From NCBI GenBank assembly GCA_002794735.1, contig NBAZ01000001.1, positions 248,001 to 312,000 on the forward strand: DNA of 64,000 nucleotides, in the 5' to 3' direction. Origin of the DNA: Pyrrhoderma lamaoense. Lineage: Eukaryota; Basidiomycota; Agaricomycetes; Hymenochaetales; Hymenochaetaceae. Below are positions 1-12,109 of the stretch, in pieces. A program made the position numbers and the translations under genes. The notes below the pieces were generated by a model, which ran no database searches, was not told the DNA's origin, and saw only the letters and a program-made list of their open reading frames with translations. Each line of letters starts with the position of its first letter. Position 1 is the first letter of the stretch.

Positions 1-462
1 GTTAACCTAGATCAGTACTGAATCTTGTGCTTGGAAACATACATACATCCAAATGAGAGGTGCTTTCCTTGATATTTTGTGGAGAAATAGGATCCGTTGT
101 AGACTGCGCATCAGCCATTCTGTTTCCATTAGTATCAGCAGTCATACTTCAACTCGGTGTGACTTTGAGATAAAGGTGATAGAGTCTAAGTCTTTTACAG
201 ATACAGATATAGAACAAAGGGACGAACGAGTCAGAAATTTAGAAATTTAAATCTAAGATCTCGATCACTTTATATAACAAGAAATAACTTCCCACGCGAT
301 TCGCTAAACACAGTCATATCATAAATAAGCATGATCAAAAGAAGATGTCTGATCATAGTTAGAATAGGCAAGTTTTTTAAAAAATCAATATTATAACAGA
401 CAGAGTAACAATGATAACATGGCACAAAAAGTCCGATCCAAAGAATAAGAATTCTATAATAA
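1..462. other. intergenic, no gene seen
   Basis: No open frame here resembles a protein I recognise. The segment lies downstream of the VPS27 stop codon and probably carries the 3' untranslated region of that minus-strand gene. Nothing repeated or structured was noticed. Confidence 0.4.
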
Positions 463-2778
463 TCACAAATCAATCAACATAGCCTCCTTCCTTTCCGTCT
501 GAGCTATACTTGATGGCGAATAACTCGTTATTGACTGAGGGATCGCTGTGGGTACAGACGGGAAATGAGGAATTTGAGCTGGGGAAGGCTGGACTGTGGT
601 TGTAGATTGAGAGTATTGAATCAATTGTTGAGTTTGTTGCGGGTATGTTGGTTGTGTGGCAGAGGGGGTGGAGGAGCGTATACCATTGTATTTTGCCTTG
701 AAAACGTGGGGGATGCTGAGAAAGATATTGTTGTTGGGAGAAGATTGTTGAGGAGCATCTACTGGTGTCGGATATGGAGAAGGGATGGAGACAAAGGAAG
801 AGGTCGCAGGGGCAGGGGCAGGTACAGAGTGCGACTGGACAGCAGTGGGTAAAGCTAAAGCACTTTCTTGTTGATGAGGAGCTACCTGTGAAGGAAGAGA
901 ACCCATATAAGGGGCCGTTGGAGATGAGATTTGCTGAGCGGGCCTATTCACATAGGGATATGATTCGTTGGAATAACCTGCCTGGCCATTGATAGCAAAT
1001 GGAACATTAGCGTTTATAGGGGGTGACCGAACTGGTTGAGGACCATATGATGCTTGTGGTATATATTGATTAGATGAGGTAGCTTGACCAGAAGCCCACT
1101 GAGAGTATGATGCTGCCGCAGAGTTCGCCCTTTCAGGTACCGTTCTCCAGGTTGGCCGGGAAAGTTGCTGAGTTAAAAGTTTATCATACAAGCGCACAGC
1201 CTCAGAAAGTTTTTCTTGCATCTCAACTAGCATTTCTGCGGAAGCATTAACATGGCACTACAAACAAGTAGAAGATTACTTACTTTCTTTTCGGTCCGTA
1301 TCATCCAATGACAGTGCAAGCTTGGGTCGAAGACTATTGGCCTTGTCGTAGAGTTCATTGACGGCAGGGAACCGAGAGATATCGGTCCCACCCCGCGCCT
1401 CAATCTCATGAATTGTTTGACTAAATGTCAAGATAACGTCGCTTTCAAGGGGCTGTAAATCATAATTCGGCTGAGCCGGAGCAACCACAGTAGAAGTTGT
1501 TGGATACGAGTGAGCTTGTGGGTACACAAAGCTCTGTGATTCGGACCGGGGCGTCTCCACTGGAATCGGTGCACTAGCTTTTGGTGCATTTGCCTCACGT
1601 AAAGATGCCTCAATAGCAGCGCGGAAGTCGGGGTCATCTTCATCATCTTCATATGCTTGGTTCGGACGTGTAGAGCGGTTTACCAAGGGGGGTTCAGAAA
1701 TTTGCCATTTTGATGGCTCTGGTTGCGAAGGAGTGTAGCCAGGTCGATGGTGTCTGCCATTCACGTTTGCAGCACCAACTTCCTCTAAGGACAACTGAAT
1801 GGCTCGCTGTAACTCCTCATCAGCTAACTCCCGCCCCGACCGGTGGCGCGTCGATTGACTTCGCTGATGCTTTCTGTCATCTTTCCCGCCTCTAACCTTA
1901 GTAAGCTTTGCATAACATCCATCACATACACGGACGCTATCTTGGATACCGAAATGGGGTAAAGGGAGAAGTTTCGAAGAACATTGTTGATCAAATACTT
2001 GACCACAGTTTCTACAGTGATGTTTACGATTAGTGAACGTGAATGCCGTTCGACACCGCAAGCAGACGTCGGAGTCAATCCACTCAGGAGCTGTCTGAGT
2101 GTCGACCATGGCTGAGCTCGAGATAGCTAAGTCCCTTGGTGGGAATGTAAATCCTGTAGGCAAACTCAGATTCAGCGACAAAACTCAGCAGTCCTAATCA
2201 CCACCTACCCTCCATCTTCAAGGTCTTATATATGTGTTCAACAAGCGACAGGCTCGGCTTGCCTTCAAAAGCAATGGCCCAGTTCTGTATATAACGAAGG
2301 ATTCTATTCTTTACATCGTGGTTCAGAACTGGCATCTTCAGTATCGACACTAAGTTATCCATAAACTCTCTCGAGGCAATTTCGACCAAGAAGTGGTCAC
2401 CGCCATTCTTCACACATGTATCTGTAAGCTGAGAGTACATAACATGAGTTAGATATTAGACACTGGAGACACGCCATATCAAGGTCCTATATGTGACGTA
2501 CGTTCAGAGCAAGTAGTTGCACGTTAGGATTTTTGTGATTAAGACGTCTTTTTAGTGCGCGCATTGCATCCTTTGGTTGAACAGATTTTGACCGGATCTG
2601 GTCTGATATTTCCAGATTTAAAGCAATATCCTCTGTTCCTACTGGGAGGAGCTCTGAAGTTGCCTTGTCTATTGGCTTTGCTTAGTTTGATTGCTTATGG
2701 GTTCAATGGTTGATAGTAACACGCACCGACAGCTTCATCTACTTGAGAGGTGCCCCAGAGCCATCCTGACAGAGACAT
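463..2778 (-). CDS. VPS27: Vps27, ESCRT-0 subunit (VHS-FYVE-UIM)
   Basis: Vps27 (HRS in animals) binds ubiquitinated cargo and PI3P on endosomes, and with Hse1 starts multivesicular body sorting. Five exons (2727-2778, 2502-2668, 2209-2428, 1284-2153, 463-1235) join in phase to 693 residues. The start [17 protein letters not shown] is the expected VHS N-terminus, and the VHS domain fills about residues 1-146. A FYVE finger (about 170-232) shows the paired cysteines CLRC and CRNC and the PI3P-binding core RKHHCRNCG. Two ubiquitin-interacting motifs follow ([10 protein letters not shown] and [11 protein letters not shown]), then a helical region and a Pro/Ser/Gln-rich tail. The gene is intact and typical in length. 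It is transcribed divergently from CAND1 across 262 bp. Confidence 0.95.
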
Positions 2779-3040
2779 GTTCGAAGCTACTGCCTCTTGA
2801 GTGAAATGAGTATAAACACTGATGTTGTAGACGCAGTCAAGGCACCGTCGAATACGTATTTGGATTGACTGATGCTCAATGGCTATCCTCCTCGGACTAC
2901 TATAAGAGGAAGTCAGATCAGACGCGACTCGCCACTTCGGATCCAGACTGTGCCATCCAAGGGATATGCATGCACGCGTTTCTCTTACATCGACTTTCTC
3001 TATCTCGTCTTGTTTTCGTCTTTAATAATTATCTTATAAA
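2779..3040. promoter_or_regulatory. shared divergent promoter region VPS27/CAND1
   Basis: Only 262 bp separate the ATG of VPS27 on the minus strand from the ATG of CAND1 on the plus strand, so both promoters and 5' leaders must lie here or overlap it. No individual factor-binding site could be assigned by eye. The call rests on gene geometry alone. Confidence 0.45.
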
Positions 3041-6000
3041 ATGACAAAAACCTATTTAATGAACAGTCTCATCGAAAAGGTCAGGATTATCTCTTGTATC
3101 TACATTTCCCTCAAGCTAATCAATTCTATGTCTTTAGATGCAGTCACCCGACCAGGACCATAGGTAGGATGGACTGATCCCATGAACAAAGGACCTTTCT
3201 GAGATAGATATAGATATATGGGCTTGACTGACTTAATGACAGAAATAAAGCAAGATTCTAATAGTTTTTCTGGAGATGAGACTATGGAAAATAAAGTTCT
3301 CCAGCATGTACTCAAGCTGGTCGAGGATAAGATATCAGAAGTCAAAAATCAGGCAGTCAAATGGTATGTTTATTCAGTGGCATGTCTGTGCCGTACTTAA
3401 GTCTTTAAAGCCTAGGGGTTCTAATCAAGATCGTCCGAGAGACTCAGATGGAGTTCATCATAGGAAAACTCATTGATTTCTCAGGAAGCAAGGACGAGGA
3501 GTTGAGAGATATCGCTAGTTTGGGTACGTGTATATGCAAGCCGCTTACCTCGTGCTCTTTTACTTAATTCACCTCAAGCTCTTAAAACGATTACAGCAGA
3601 GCTTCCCCAACATAGCAATCTTGCTCCGAAGGCTTGTGCTAATCTGGTTCCAAAATTGCTAAACCAAGTTCAGAATGTGAGTTATGTCATTAATAATCAC
3701 TACTATCATTAACCAATACGGGACCCAGACTTCGACTCCTCCTGAAACGTTGATAGAAACTCTTTCTATTCTATCCATCCTTATATCTCGATTCCCTACC
3801 ATACTTTCCAGTCCGAAGCTTTCTCCACAACCTATACCGTCTCTGATACCACTACTTGGACATGCACGTCCGGCCGTCAGAAAACGTGCAATCCTTACTC
3901 TTGCACAGCTCTTGCCATACGCACAACAAGCTTATTTTGATGATCTTATAAAATCTACTGTATTACCTGGGTTGCGTAACGAGTCAAATGCCGAAAATGT
4001 CATTGAACAACAACGTACAACTATCCAGCTCGTAGCTGCCATCACCCGCCAATCTCCCGGTAGAATCATGTCGGCTATAGATGCGATAGTACCGGGTGTT
4101 TTGAAAGCTGCCGCCCGTGAGGATGATGAACTACGAGAGTATGCTTTACAGGCCCTTGAAGTTTTCGTACTTCGATGCCCTGGGGAGATTTCTGCGTTCT
4201 TAGGTCAGATCGTACAAACAGGGACAAAATTGATTAAATATGATCCAAATTATGCCGGAGACGATGAAGATGAAGAAATGGCTGATGCAGATACCGGTGA
4301 CGAGGATGATGATGATGATTTGGATTATGAAGATGATGAAGATACATCATACAAAATCAGACGATCTGCTACAAAGCTGCTTTCAGCACTTATTGAAACT
4401 CGTCCTGAAATGCTGACATCATTATATAAAGATGTTTCGCCTGTTTTAATTCAGCGTTTCGGTGATCGAGAGGAGACCGTGAGGCTTGAAGTTTGGGCAA
4501 CGTATGGAGCATTGTTAAGTCAAACAAAAGTTTATGGAGGGGCATCGCAGCAAATTGATTTTGTGGACTCTCCCGGTGTTGGAGGAAAGCGAAAGCGTAG
4601 CGCAAGTATGAGTCGAGGTGATAGGATGGATGTCGAGGTCCCAGAGTCCCCTGATGTGTTACTCAAAGCTCAGGTTCCCTCACTTTCTAAGGCTTTATTG
4701 GGTCAACTACGAAGCTCAAAGACTTCACCTCAAGTTCTACAAGCTGCATTTACTCTACTTAACCAGCTCATTGATGTTCTTCCTGGGTGTCTTGTTGCCA
4801 ATGCTAGCCCAATTCTTTCCACTTCGCAAACACTATTGAAGCAAAGCCAATCGATGACTAGCGTTTCATTACATACAACATGTTTAACGTTCCTTTCTGC
4901 ATTTTTTGCAACTCATCCAGCTTCAGCTATCTCGAATACTAATGAGATTGCATCTGCACTATTGAAAGAGCTTGGAGAACGTCATCCCAGGATCGTTTCG
5001 GAAACATTCCGAGCATTGTCTGCCCTACTAAATATGCTCAGTCCTATTCAAGGCGGAGATATCGCATGGGCAGAGCAAATTTATGAAGCAGCAGTTCAAT
5101 GCTTAAAGAGCCCCGATACGGATGCGGAAGTACGGTCAAGAGCGGAGATATGTATTGGTGATCTATGGGTGTGTGCGACAGATGTTGTACGGTCGAAAGA
5201 TGGACGTGAGTGGGATGCTATGTGCCGTACAACAGGTCGTATGGAAGGTGCCGTACAGGTGATAGCCCGTGTTGCACAAGAAGTAGACATCGGAGATCCC
5301 TGGGTCAAAAGCTCTATTGATTGGCTCCTTGGTGCACTGAAGAAAGCCAGCAAGGGTGGAAAGGGAGAAGCCTTCACTTGTCTGGAAATCCTTCTTAAGA
5401 AGTATGAGTTTTCTTTGGATCTATAAGAACTGTTCTTACCATCTATTCGATAGATTTAGCAATGGTATCCCGGAAGATCTCGTGCTAACAGTAGTCGAGC
5501 AAATGAAACCATATATCACGACTAACGATATCTCCCTCCTTTCTCATGCCTTGTCCACCATTGCGCTACTCTTGTATTTGTCCCCATCACAAACGTATCC
5601 AGCTGTTGAGGCTGAATATCTCAAGGATATATATATTATTGCACACTCGCCACTACTTTCGGGTTCTTCCTTAGAATCCTTATTATCATTCTTTGCAGCA
5701 CTGGTGAAAGCAGACACGCAGATTGCGACACACGTTATTCCTAATCTCACTATTCCCTTCAAAAGACTAAGAAGGGGGATGCATCGTTCTCAAATATCGC
5801 AAAGTGTATAGGTGTAATTGTACGTTGTCACCCATCGCTCGCTGCTGGAACAACAGCTGAGTTTTCAAAAGCATTGAAAGTGAGTTCTTCATCTAGTTCT
5901 ATTTCTCACGAGAAAAAGGAGCTGACAAGAGTACAGAAGGGGTCAGCTGCAAATAGCATTCAGGTGGTTCTTAACTTGCTGGTTCTAGGCGAGATAGGGA

Positions 6001-7457
6001 GAATAATGTTTGTGTAATTACATAACTTGATAGAAAAATACTGATCATATGTTTAGCGACTTTGCGAACCAAAAAGAGATCTTCACATCTGCTATTGAAC
6101 TATTTGGTTCGACAGACGAGGCGATCCGAAGTGCTGCTTCATTTGCTACTGGTAAGACTTACTCTTTCATGTTGTACAACGTTATCAATATATATCTTAC
6201 AGGAAACATCGCCATTGGAAACCTACATCTCTTTTTACCTACAATTGTAAAACTTGTTCAAAACGATAAGGATAAAAGGCTTTTGGCTCTTCACGCACTT
6301 AAGGAGGTAGGCTTGTCAGGGGTTTCACTTGTCAGAGATATTGAGACAGCAATTTAGGTTGTCAGTAATTGTCCTAGTGGGCAGCTGGAAGGTGTTGCAG
6401 AGACAATCTGGGTTCCACTTTTCCATAATTCTGCTAATTCTGAGGAATCAACGAGAAACGTTGCCGCTGCATGTTTAGGCAAACTCACTACTACTAACCC
6501 TTCACGATATCTACCACAATTGCAGGTATGTCTATTCTTATGTGGGACACAAAACTTGATATAGATCCAGGGATGCCTTAGGCTCGAATTCGTGATGAAA
6601 ACCCAGCTGCTAGGGCTACTGTAATAGCCGCAATCCGGTACACCTTTGCAGACACGCAGCATTCGTATGACGACCTTCTTCTGTCACTCGTCCCAGATTT
6701 CTTGTCGGCTATGCTTGATGGATCTCTGGTATATCCTGCAAACTTTTGTCACGCATTTCACAATTTACTTACTGTTATATTCTTCGTTTAGACTGTCAGA
6801 CGTCTGGCTATGTCGGCACTTAACGCAGCCGCACGAAACAAGCCTCAGTTGATTCGTGATCACTTACCAGTCTTACTTCCTAATCTATACAAAGAGACCA
6901 TTGTAAATGCAAGCCTAATTCGGACTGTTCAGATGGGGCCTTGGACTCATAAGGTAGATGATGGCTTGGAAACTCGTAAGACAGCCTATGAGACTATGTA
7001 TACATTGGTATGTTTGCATCTTCTTCATGATATGCAACATTAAACCTGCTCTCTAACGACAAATCAATAGCTCGATACATGTCTATCGAAACTCGACCTA
7101 CACGAATTCTTAGGTAGAGTCGTCGCAGGTTTAGCAGATGATGCGGATGAGATCAAAGTTCTCGCACACATGATGCTTTTCCGTCTCTCAAGTGTCGCAC
7201 CAACTGCTCTCGCTCAACGACTCGATGAATTCACACCACCACTCGAAAAGACCATGAAAGGTCCCACGGTAACGAAGGACACAGTAAAGCAGGACCTCGA
7301 GCGTGCAGCAGAGCTTCAAAGAAGTACCCTTCGTGCTGTTGCTGCTCTGTATAGGTGTACTCCCGCTGGTACTTCAACAGTATTTGACGAATTTGTCAAA
7401 CACATTAAGAACGGACAATGGGGAACTGAGTTTAATGAACTCTGCAATGGGCATTAA
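3041..7457 (+). CDS. CAND1: CAND1/TIP120, cullin-RING ligase exchange factor (one frame break)
   Basis: CAND1 binds un-neddylated cullin-Rbx1 and exchanges substrate receptors of SCF-type ligases. Fourteen exons: 3041-3079, 3138-3163, 3214-3363, 3411-3523, 3579-3676, 3729-5401, 5454-5879, 5937-6007, 6057-6151, 6203-6306, 6358-6525, 6582-6728, 6792-7007 and 7071-7457. The product is HEAT-repeat-like throughout. It has the expected acidic Asp/Glu-rich stretch near 4260-4350 before SYKIRRSATKLL, and a TIP120 C-terminal region. In exon 7 the frame changes at the AAAA run 5761-5764, between IPNLTIPFK and the conserved KKGDASFSNIAKCIG. One extra base there gives 1237 residues with all phases matching, close to human CAND1 (about 1230). 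A consensus error is likelier than a dead gene. Confidence is high for identity, lower for the exact first exons. Confidence 0.93.
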
Positions 7458-7868
7458 TAGATCTTTCCCTTTGGACTTTCAAAAATTTGCTTTTACTTTT
7501 ACTAAACTCCCTGCCATATCTAACTTGGAAATGCTGCGTAAAAAAGAACGATAACGTGTATATGAAACGCAAACATATCCAAACAAACGATCATCCTTAT
7601 CAAAACATCTTTGCTTGATCCCATGCTATTCATGTATACTATATCAAATACCTCCCACTCCGTATTTTCCTGTTGTATGTGTACATCTTATACCTTACTA
7701 AATGATCAATCATTCTATTTCCCTCCTTATACATCTTGTACACTGATCCCAAAGATAACGTACAAACGACTGGACGCAAACATGGCTTTGTCGGGTATTT
7801 ACTAAGGATTGCGGTAGAAAAGTAATACAAAACACAACAACTGTGAAATGTGCATGAAACAAGTACGA
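7458..7868. other. convergent intergenic CAND1/PUT1
   Basis: A 411-bp AT-rich stretch lies between two convergent stop codons. It presumably holds both 3' untranslated regions. The short open frames in it look like chance and no repeat was noticed. Confidence 0.4.
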
Positions 7869-10114
7869 TTAAGATCTAAGATAGCTGTAAAAACGCTTAA
7901 CGATCTCTGAACCAGTCCGACGACGCTCTTCTTCGGCGACACCATTACCCAGCACAGACTTGTTCTCAATAGCACGTCTTCCAAGGTAAGGCATTACTTC
8001 TGACAAGGCACCATAAGGGACGTACCTAGAGCATTAAAAAGAATCATCAGATATTAAATCTTTGCAACATGCATATGCATATACAAGGGACGCACTTTAC
8101 TACAAACGGATCCTCAGTACGCGTTCTTTTGACTAAAGAGTCCGTCAATGCATCGCTCATGCCTGACGTAAAACAGGATGATTAGTGACAGAGTCTTGTG
8201 AATAACATGAACAATTTTTCAGCGTACCATAAAGTTGTCCGAACGTAACGCGTTCTGCAACATCGGTACCGATGCTTATTATCTCCTTACCACGCACAGA
8301 CTCGATCTTGGCCAATCCATAATTGACCAAAGAATCCAAAATCAAATTGCAACTTTGAGAGTTATGCGTGCCGAAAAGAACCCCAACATGCGGTGATGTC
8401 GAAGTAGAGCCCTTCTTATTACCTACGAGTACATCCTGTGCAATACTTTCAACAAGTATCCGTGCACACGTATTGTAGCACAAGTCTGTTTCCGCTTTGC
8501 TTCCCCATACAGGTGGGTTAGCTTCAGTAGAGAGACAGTTCGTCTTAGTCTTTACCATACCAAGCCGTTCATTCTCAAGACGCCTTGCATGCGCATCATT
8601 TTCCTGGGGGTGGTATGCACCACGGACTAATTTGACTCCTAAAGCATAATTTCCTGCCTTTGCATCAATGAGAGATTGTTCTAAGTATTCCGGCATCCTT
8701 TGTTATAAAGCAGGAATATTTAGTAATTGGCGGACGCTTGTGGTTTAGATTAGTGGATACCTGCGGAGATATGCCTGGAATGTTCCATATATGAGGGGCT
8801 GGATCGAGTCTATTTCTTTACTTTGTTGAGAGAACAAACGAAATGATTTTTCGGTTAGACGGTTGAATTTACGCATTAAATCCAATTGAAAGGCGTCGAC
8901 TGCAGGCTGTTTGGAATTAATACGTGGACCAAACGGTGTATAGAATATTTGTTTACCTGATACCAACTATAAGCCAAGATCTAGTCAGGTTACAAGCATT
9001 TCAGTAGAAACTAAAAGAGTACCGACGTGTATTCTGCATCGATGATAATTCTGACACCTCTTTCTTTTGCTCGTTGACAGATTCTGTAGAGGTCTCCTTT
9101 CAGCTCCTTCAAAGAAGCAACATCTTCAGCAGTCAGTGGGCACGTTGTAGGAAGTTTTATGGGATCCATCTCCAACACATCACAGTCATTCGTTGAGGAC
9201 ATCCTGGGAAACAGACAGGTATGTCTGTAGGTGCCCGCACTTGCCCGAGGTACTTAGAATAATTGATGAGTGACTGAGCATCCGGAAGAAGCGCGGTCTT
9301 ATCCCCGATAAAAATAAATAGAATTAAGCTTTAACAATACAGTGTTCGTATGCAATTGCCACTTACTAGCTTTACGGCAACCCAGGTTCGCCTGCCTTTT
9401 GCTAATTTCTGTCCCGTCCGATTTCTATCTTCAAAATCTGCAGCGACGTCTATACACCTGATCATTTCATTAACTGCTTGTTTGTATGCTGGTTGCTCAT
9501 GGCTGGAAGCTTTGCTCCCAGATGCCCTATCTTCGTCGACTTCCACACTGTACGCGAAGAGAGTACCTTTATTTTCTGAACGTAATCGCTGAAGAACGGG
9601 TAGCACCTCAAGTGCTGAATCACCTCCAACAAACTATGAAAATAAGTAAAAACCTGAAGATACAGAACAGACACATGTCATACTTGATTGAAAAATGTAT
9701 ACCGAACGAATTTCTCTGTTATTAGTTTGAGACCAGGTACTGACAGTAATGTCGACAGTATTTTTGGTGAATAGTCAATGAGCATTGGAATGGAACACAT
9801 AGAGTATACGGTATAAGCTCGAATTAATTCTGACAATGGTGTCTGGTCATTGTGGCACCCTCATCCTCTTCTTCACTATCAGCATGAACAGGACGCAAAA
9901 ACGCGGCAAGAATAGAACCGCCGAGAATACCTCCCGCGATCGCGACTTTACTCAGCCGGAAGTGACGCTTTGGACGCAAATTCGAGGGTATTGTAGATAC
10001 ATAACGTCGCGAGGTCAGGCAAGATCTGCGGGCAATATGGGGAAGGGTATTGGTAACGTATCTTGGACACGTAGACTTAGTAGGGAACATGGAGATGAAG
10101 AAGAAGTAAGACAA
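7869..10114 (-). CDS. PUT1: proline dehydrogenase, mitochondrial (two frame breaks)
   Basis: FAD-dependent proline dehydrogenase oxidises proline to pyrroline-5-carboxylate in mitochondria, the first step of proline catabolism. Exons (5' to 3'): 9684-10114, 9367-9633, 9297-9027, 8966-8957 (only 10 nt), 8906-8761, 8697-8228, 8162-8096, 8025-7869. The N-terminus is Arg/Ser/Thr-rich with a hydrophobic segment (AIAGGILGGSILAAFL), fitting a mitochondrial presequence. Family signatures: TPLSELIRAYTVYSMCSIP, GVKLVRGAYHP, GVLFGTHNSQS and FGQLYGMSDALT. The frame breaks at the CCC run 9858-9860 and at TT 9193-9194. Adding one base at each gives 606 residues with all exon phases consistent. The start could also be the second Met at 10090. 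Confidence 0.92.
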
Positions 10115-10668
10115 CAGAAGTTGATCGGCAGGAGGTTATCTTAAGGAGCTAGACCTTGTGTATTACAGCAGGTGGGAGTCATTATTTAGGAGTACCTGTC
10201 TGGTCCCGGAACACGGATCCTTATTATCCAAGTTTAGCCAAAGTAAGTTATTCCGCATATTCCGCAAACGGTCGATAGGCCGCTACCAGAAAGAACCCAT
10301 GTTTATCCCGCTGCACATGGCCCGAAAAATGCACATCTTGTATAGATAAGATCCGAGTCCTGGTTATCGTAACCCATCAATTCAGTTCTGGTCATTATTG
10401 CTTACTCTCGTACATTGCTTCACCTTTGAACAGCTATTTATATTGGAAAATTACGAGTACGAGTACTGATGCTGTACGGTGGAGTCCTGGAGAGTATCTT
10501 AGTATGGATGTATAGTTACATATAATAGTAGCTTGAATTTCCTTACATGCTAAAATAGTAACTCTTTTTCACGGTCACGTTGTCAATAATTAAAATTATT
10601 GCTTCTTAAATGTTGCATTTGACATGTAGCATACACAGCTCGTTGTGTAACATCTGAATTTCCCGAAA
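10115..10668. other. divergent intergenic PUT1/BCP1
   Basis: This 554-bp gap separates two divergently transcribed genes and should hold both promoters. No gene was recognised and no regulatory element could be named from the sequence. Confidence 0.4.
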
Positions 10669-11761
10669 ATGTCAAAAAGAAAACAAAAGAGGGATGATAG
10701 TGAAGAAGAAGGAAGTGATAGTGAGCAAGTGAGGTGGTAGTCGCTTATCGTTAAAGTACACCCATTCATCCCAACACTTAGTAGAGCTTGATAAATGTTG
10801 ATTTCGACTTTTTCGATCCAAACCCGAAAGTCGACTATATCGCTCTCAAACGACTTCTAAATCAACTATTCCAGACGGATGCAGAGCTGTTCTCCCCCCA
10901 TGAGCTGGCAGATCTCATTCTATCACAACCTCTTCTTGGGACTACCGTGAAGATAGATGGAATAGAAAGTGATCCATATGCATATCTCAGTGTCTTAAAT
11001 ATGCATGTACACCAGGTAAACTTCATACGCACATATTCTCAAATCATAACACTAATGGAAAAGAGACAGGATCACGTATCGATTAAAGCTATCAAAGATT
11101 ATGCTCTCCTTAAGTCAAAAGCCAATACTTCGCTTCACGCGATTCTACAGCGACTTCTAGGTCCGGAGGGACTTCAAACACAGAATCACGTTGGCTTCAT
11201 TTTTAGCGAACGGTTGATCAACATACCGGTACAAGTAGTTCCGCCAATGTATAGAATGCTAGCAGATGAGATCCGGTGGGCGAATGATGAGGTATGTGGG
11301 TAATGTTTTATTTTGTGCTCTCAAACTCAAGAATACTCGAAATTGTTCAGAAGGAGCCATACACCTTCACCCACTACTTAATTTTGACTCGGACATACCG
11401 ATTGACACCTCAGCAGGTCGCTGAGCTTGAGGGAACCACGCAGCGACTGTCTAAAAAACCTAAAACTAGGTTACCACAGGCAAACGCCAGTGATGATAGC
11501 TCTCAAACTTACTCCTTCCACCCAGAAGACGAGTACATACAAAAAGTGCGTGGCTTTGACATAGATGGTTCATGTTACAACTAAGTTAAACTCCTCGTTC
11601 AGTACGCATCATTCACATTGGACTACCCTCTCTCGAACACTGCTCCACGTGACGATGATTCATTTGGCCTTGATGTTGCAGGCCGGCTCATGTTGATTTC
11701 TGCTGAAAACTTTCAGCCAATGATTGATGAAATGTTGTCTGTATATGCCGTTCCACAATAA
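10669..11761 (+). CDS. BCP1: Bcp1 (BCCIP family)
   Basis: Bcp1 is an essential nuclear protein in yeast, known as a chaperone of ribosomal protein Rpl23 and a factor in nuclear export of the lipid kinase Mss4. The animal relative is BCCIP. Five exons (10669-10728, 10785-11015, 11070-11291, 11351-11545, 11603-11761) give 288 residues, the usual size. The start is a lysine-rich then acidic tail (MSKRKQKRDDSEEE). Family motifs follow: NVDFDFFDPNPKVDY, ELADLILSQPLLGTTVK with ESDPYAYL, EPYTFTHYLILTRTYRL and the C-terminal MLISAENFQPMIDEM. All phases match with no frame break. Confidence 0.93.
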
Positions 11762-12109
11762 ATTTGTTCTTCAATTTATCTTGGGTGATGACTGTTGGTT
11801 GTATATATGCGTACCCCAATACTCATAAAAAATAATACTATACCAGACTATATTTACAACAAAAGGGGTAACATGTCCATCAACTCATACCACACAATGA
11901 AATCAGGGCCCTTAAATAGAGATTAATATGAATCGATCATATGTCGAGATTTACATCGACTCATATGATCGAGTTCTATGCGTATGCAGCACCGGCTATA
12001 AAGAAGCCGGTTCGTCGATCAACTGGTATTTAGCATCACAAGTTACACAATACGTGCTTTCCCCACCTACCTTACTTTCTTTCTCTGGCATACCTACATC
12101 TGTCTCGCA
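11762..12109. other. short intergenic BCP1/SDR
   Basis: A 348-bp AT-rich gap between two genes on the same strand. A short ORF at 11928-12137 overlaps the proposed SDR start region and looks like chance. It probably holds the BCP1 terminator and the SDR promoter. Confidence 0.35.

Noticed and set aside
5717..5765. A mini-intron in CAND1 exon 7 to explain the frame change
   Set aside because: It would delete the conserved IPNLTIPF segment and would be far shorter than any other intron here.
9832..9861. A 29-nt intron at the end of the PUT1 presequence
   Set aside because: Splice-like ends exist, but removing this piece deletes the conserved TPLSELIRAYTVY start. A single missing base at the CCC run explains the frame better.
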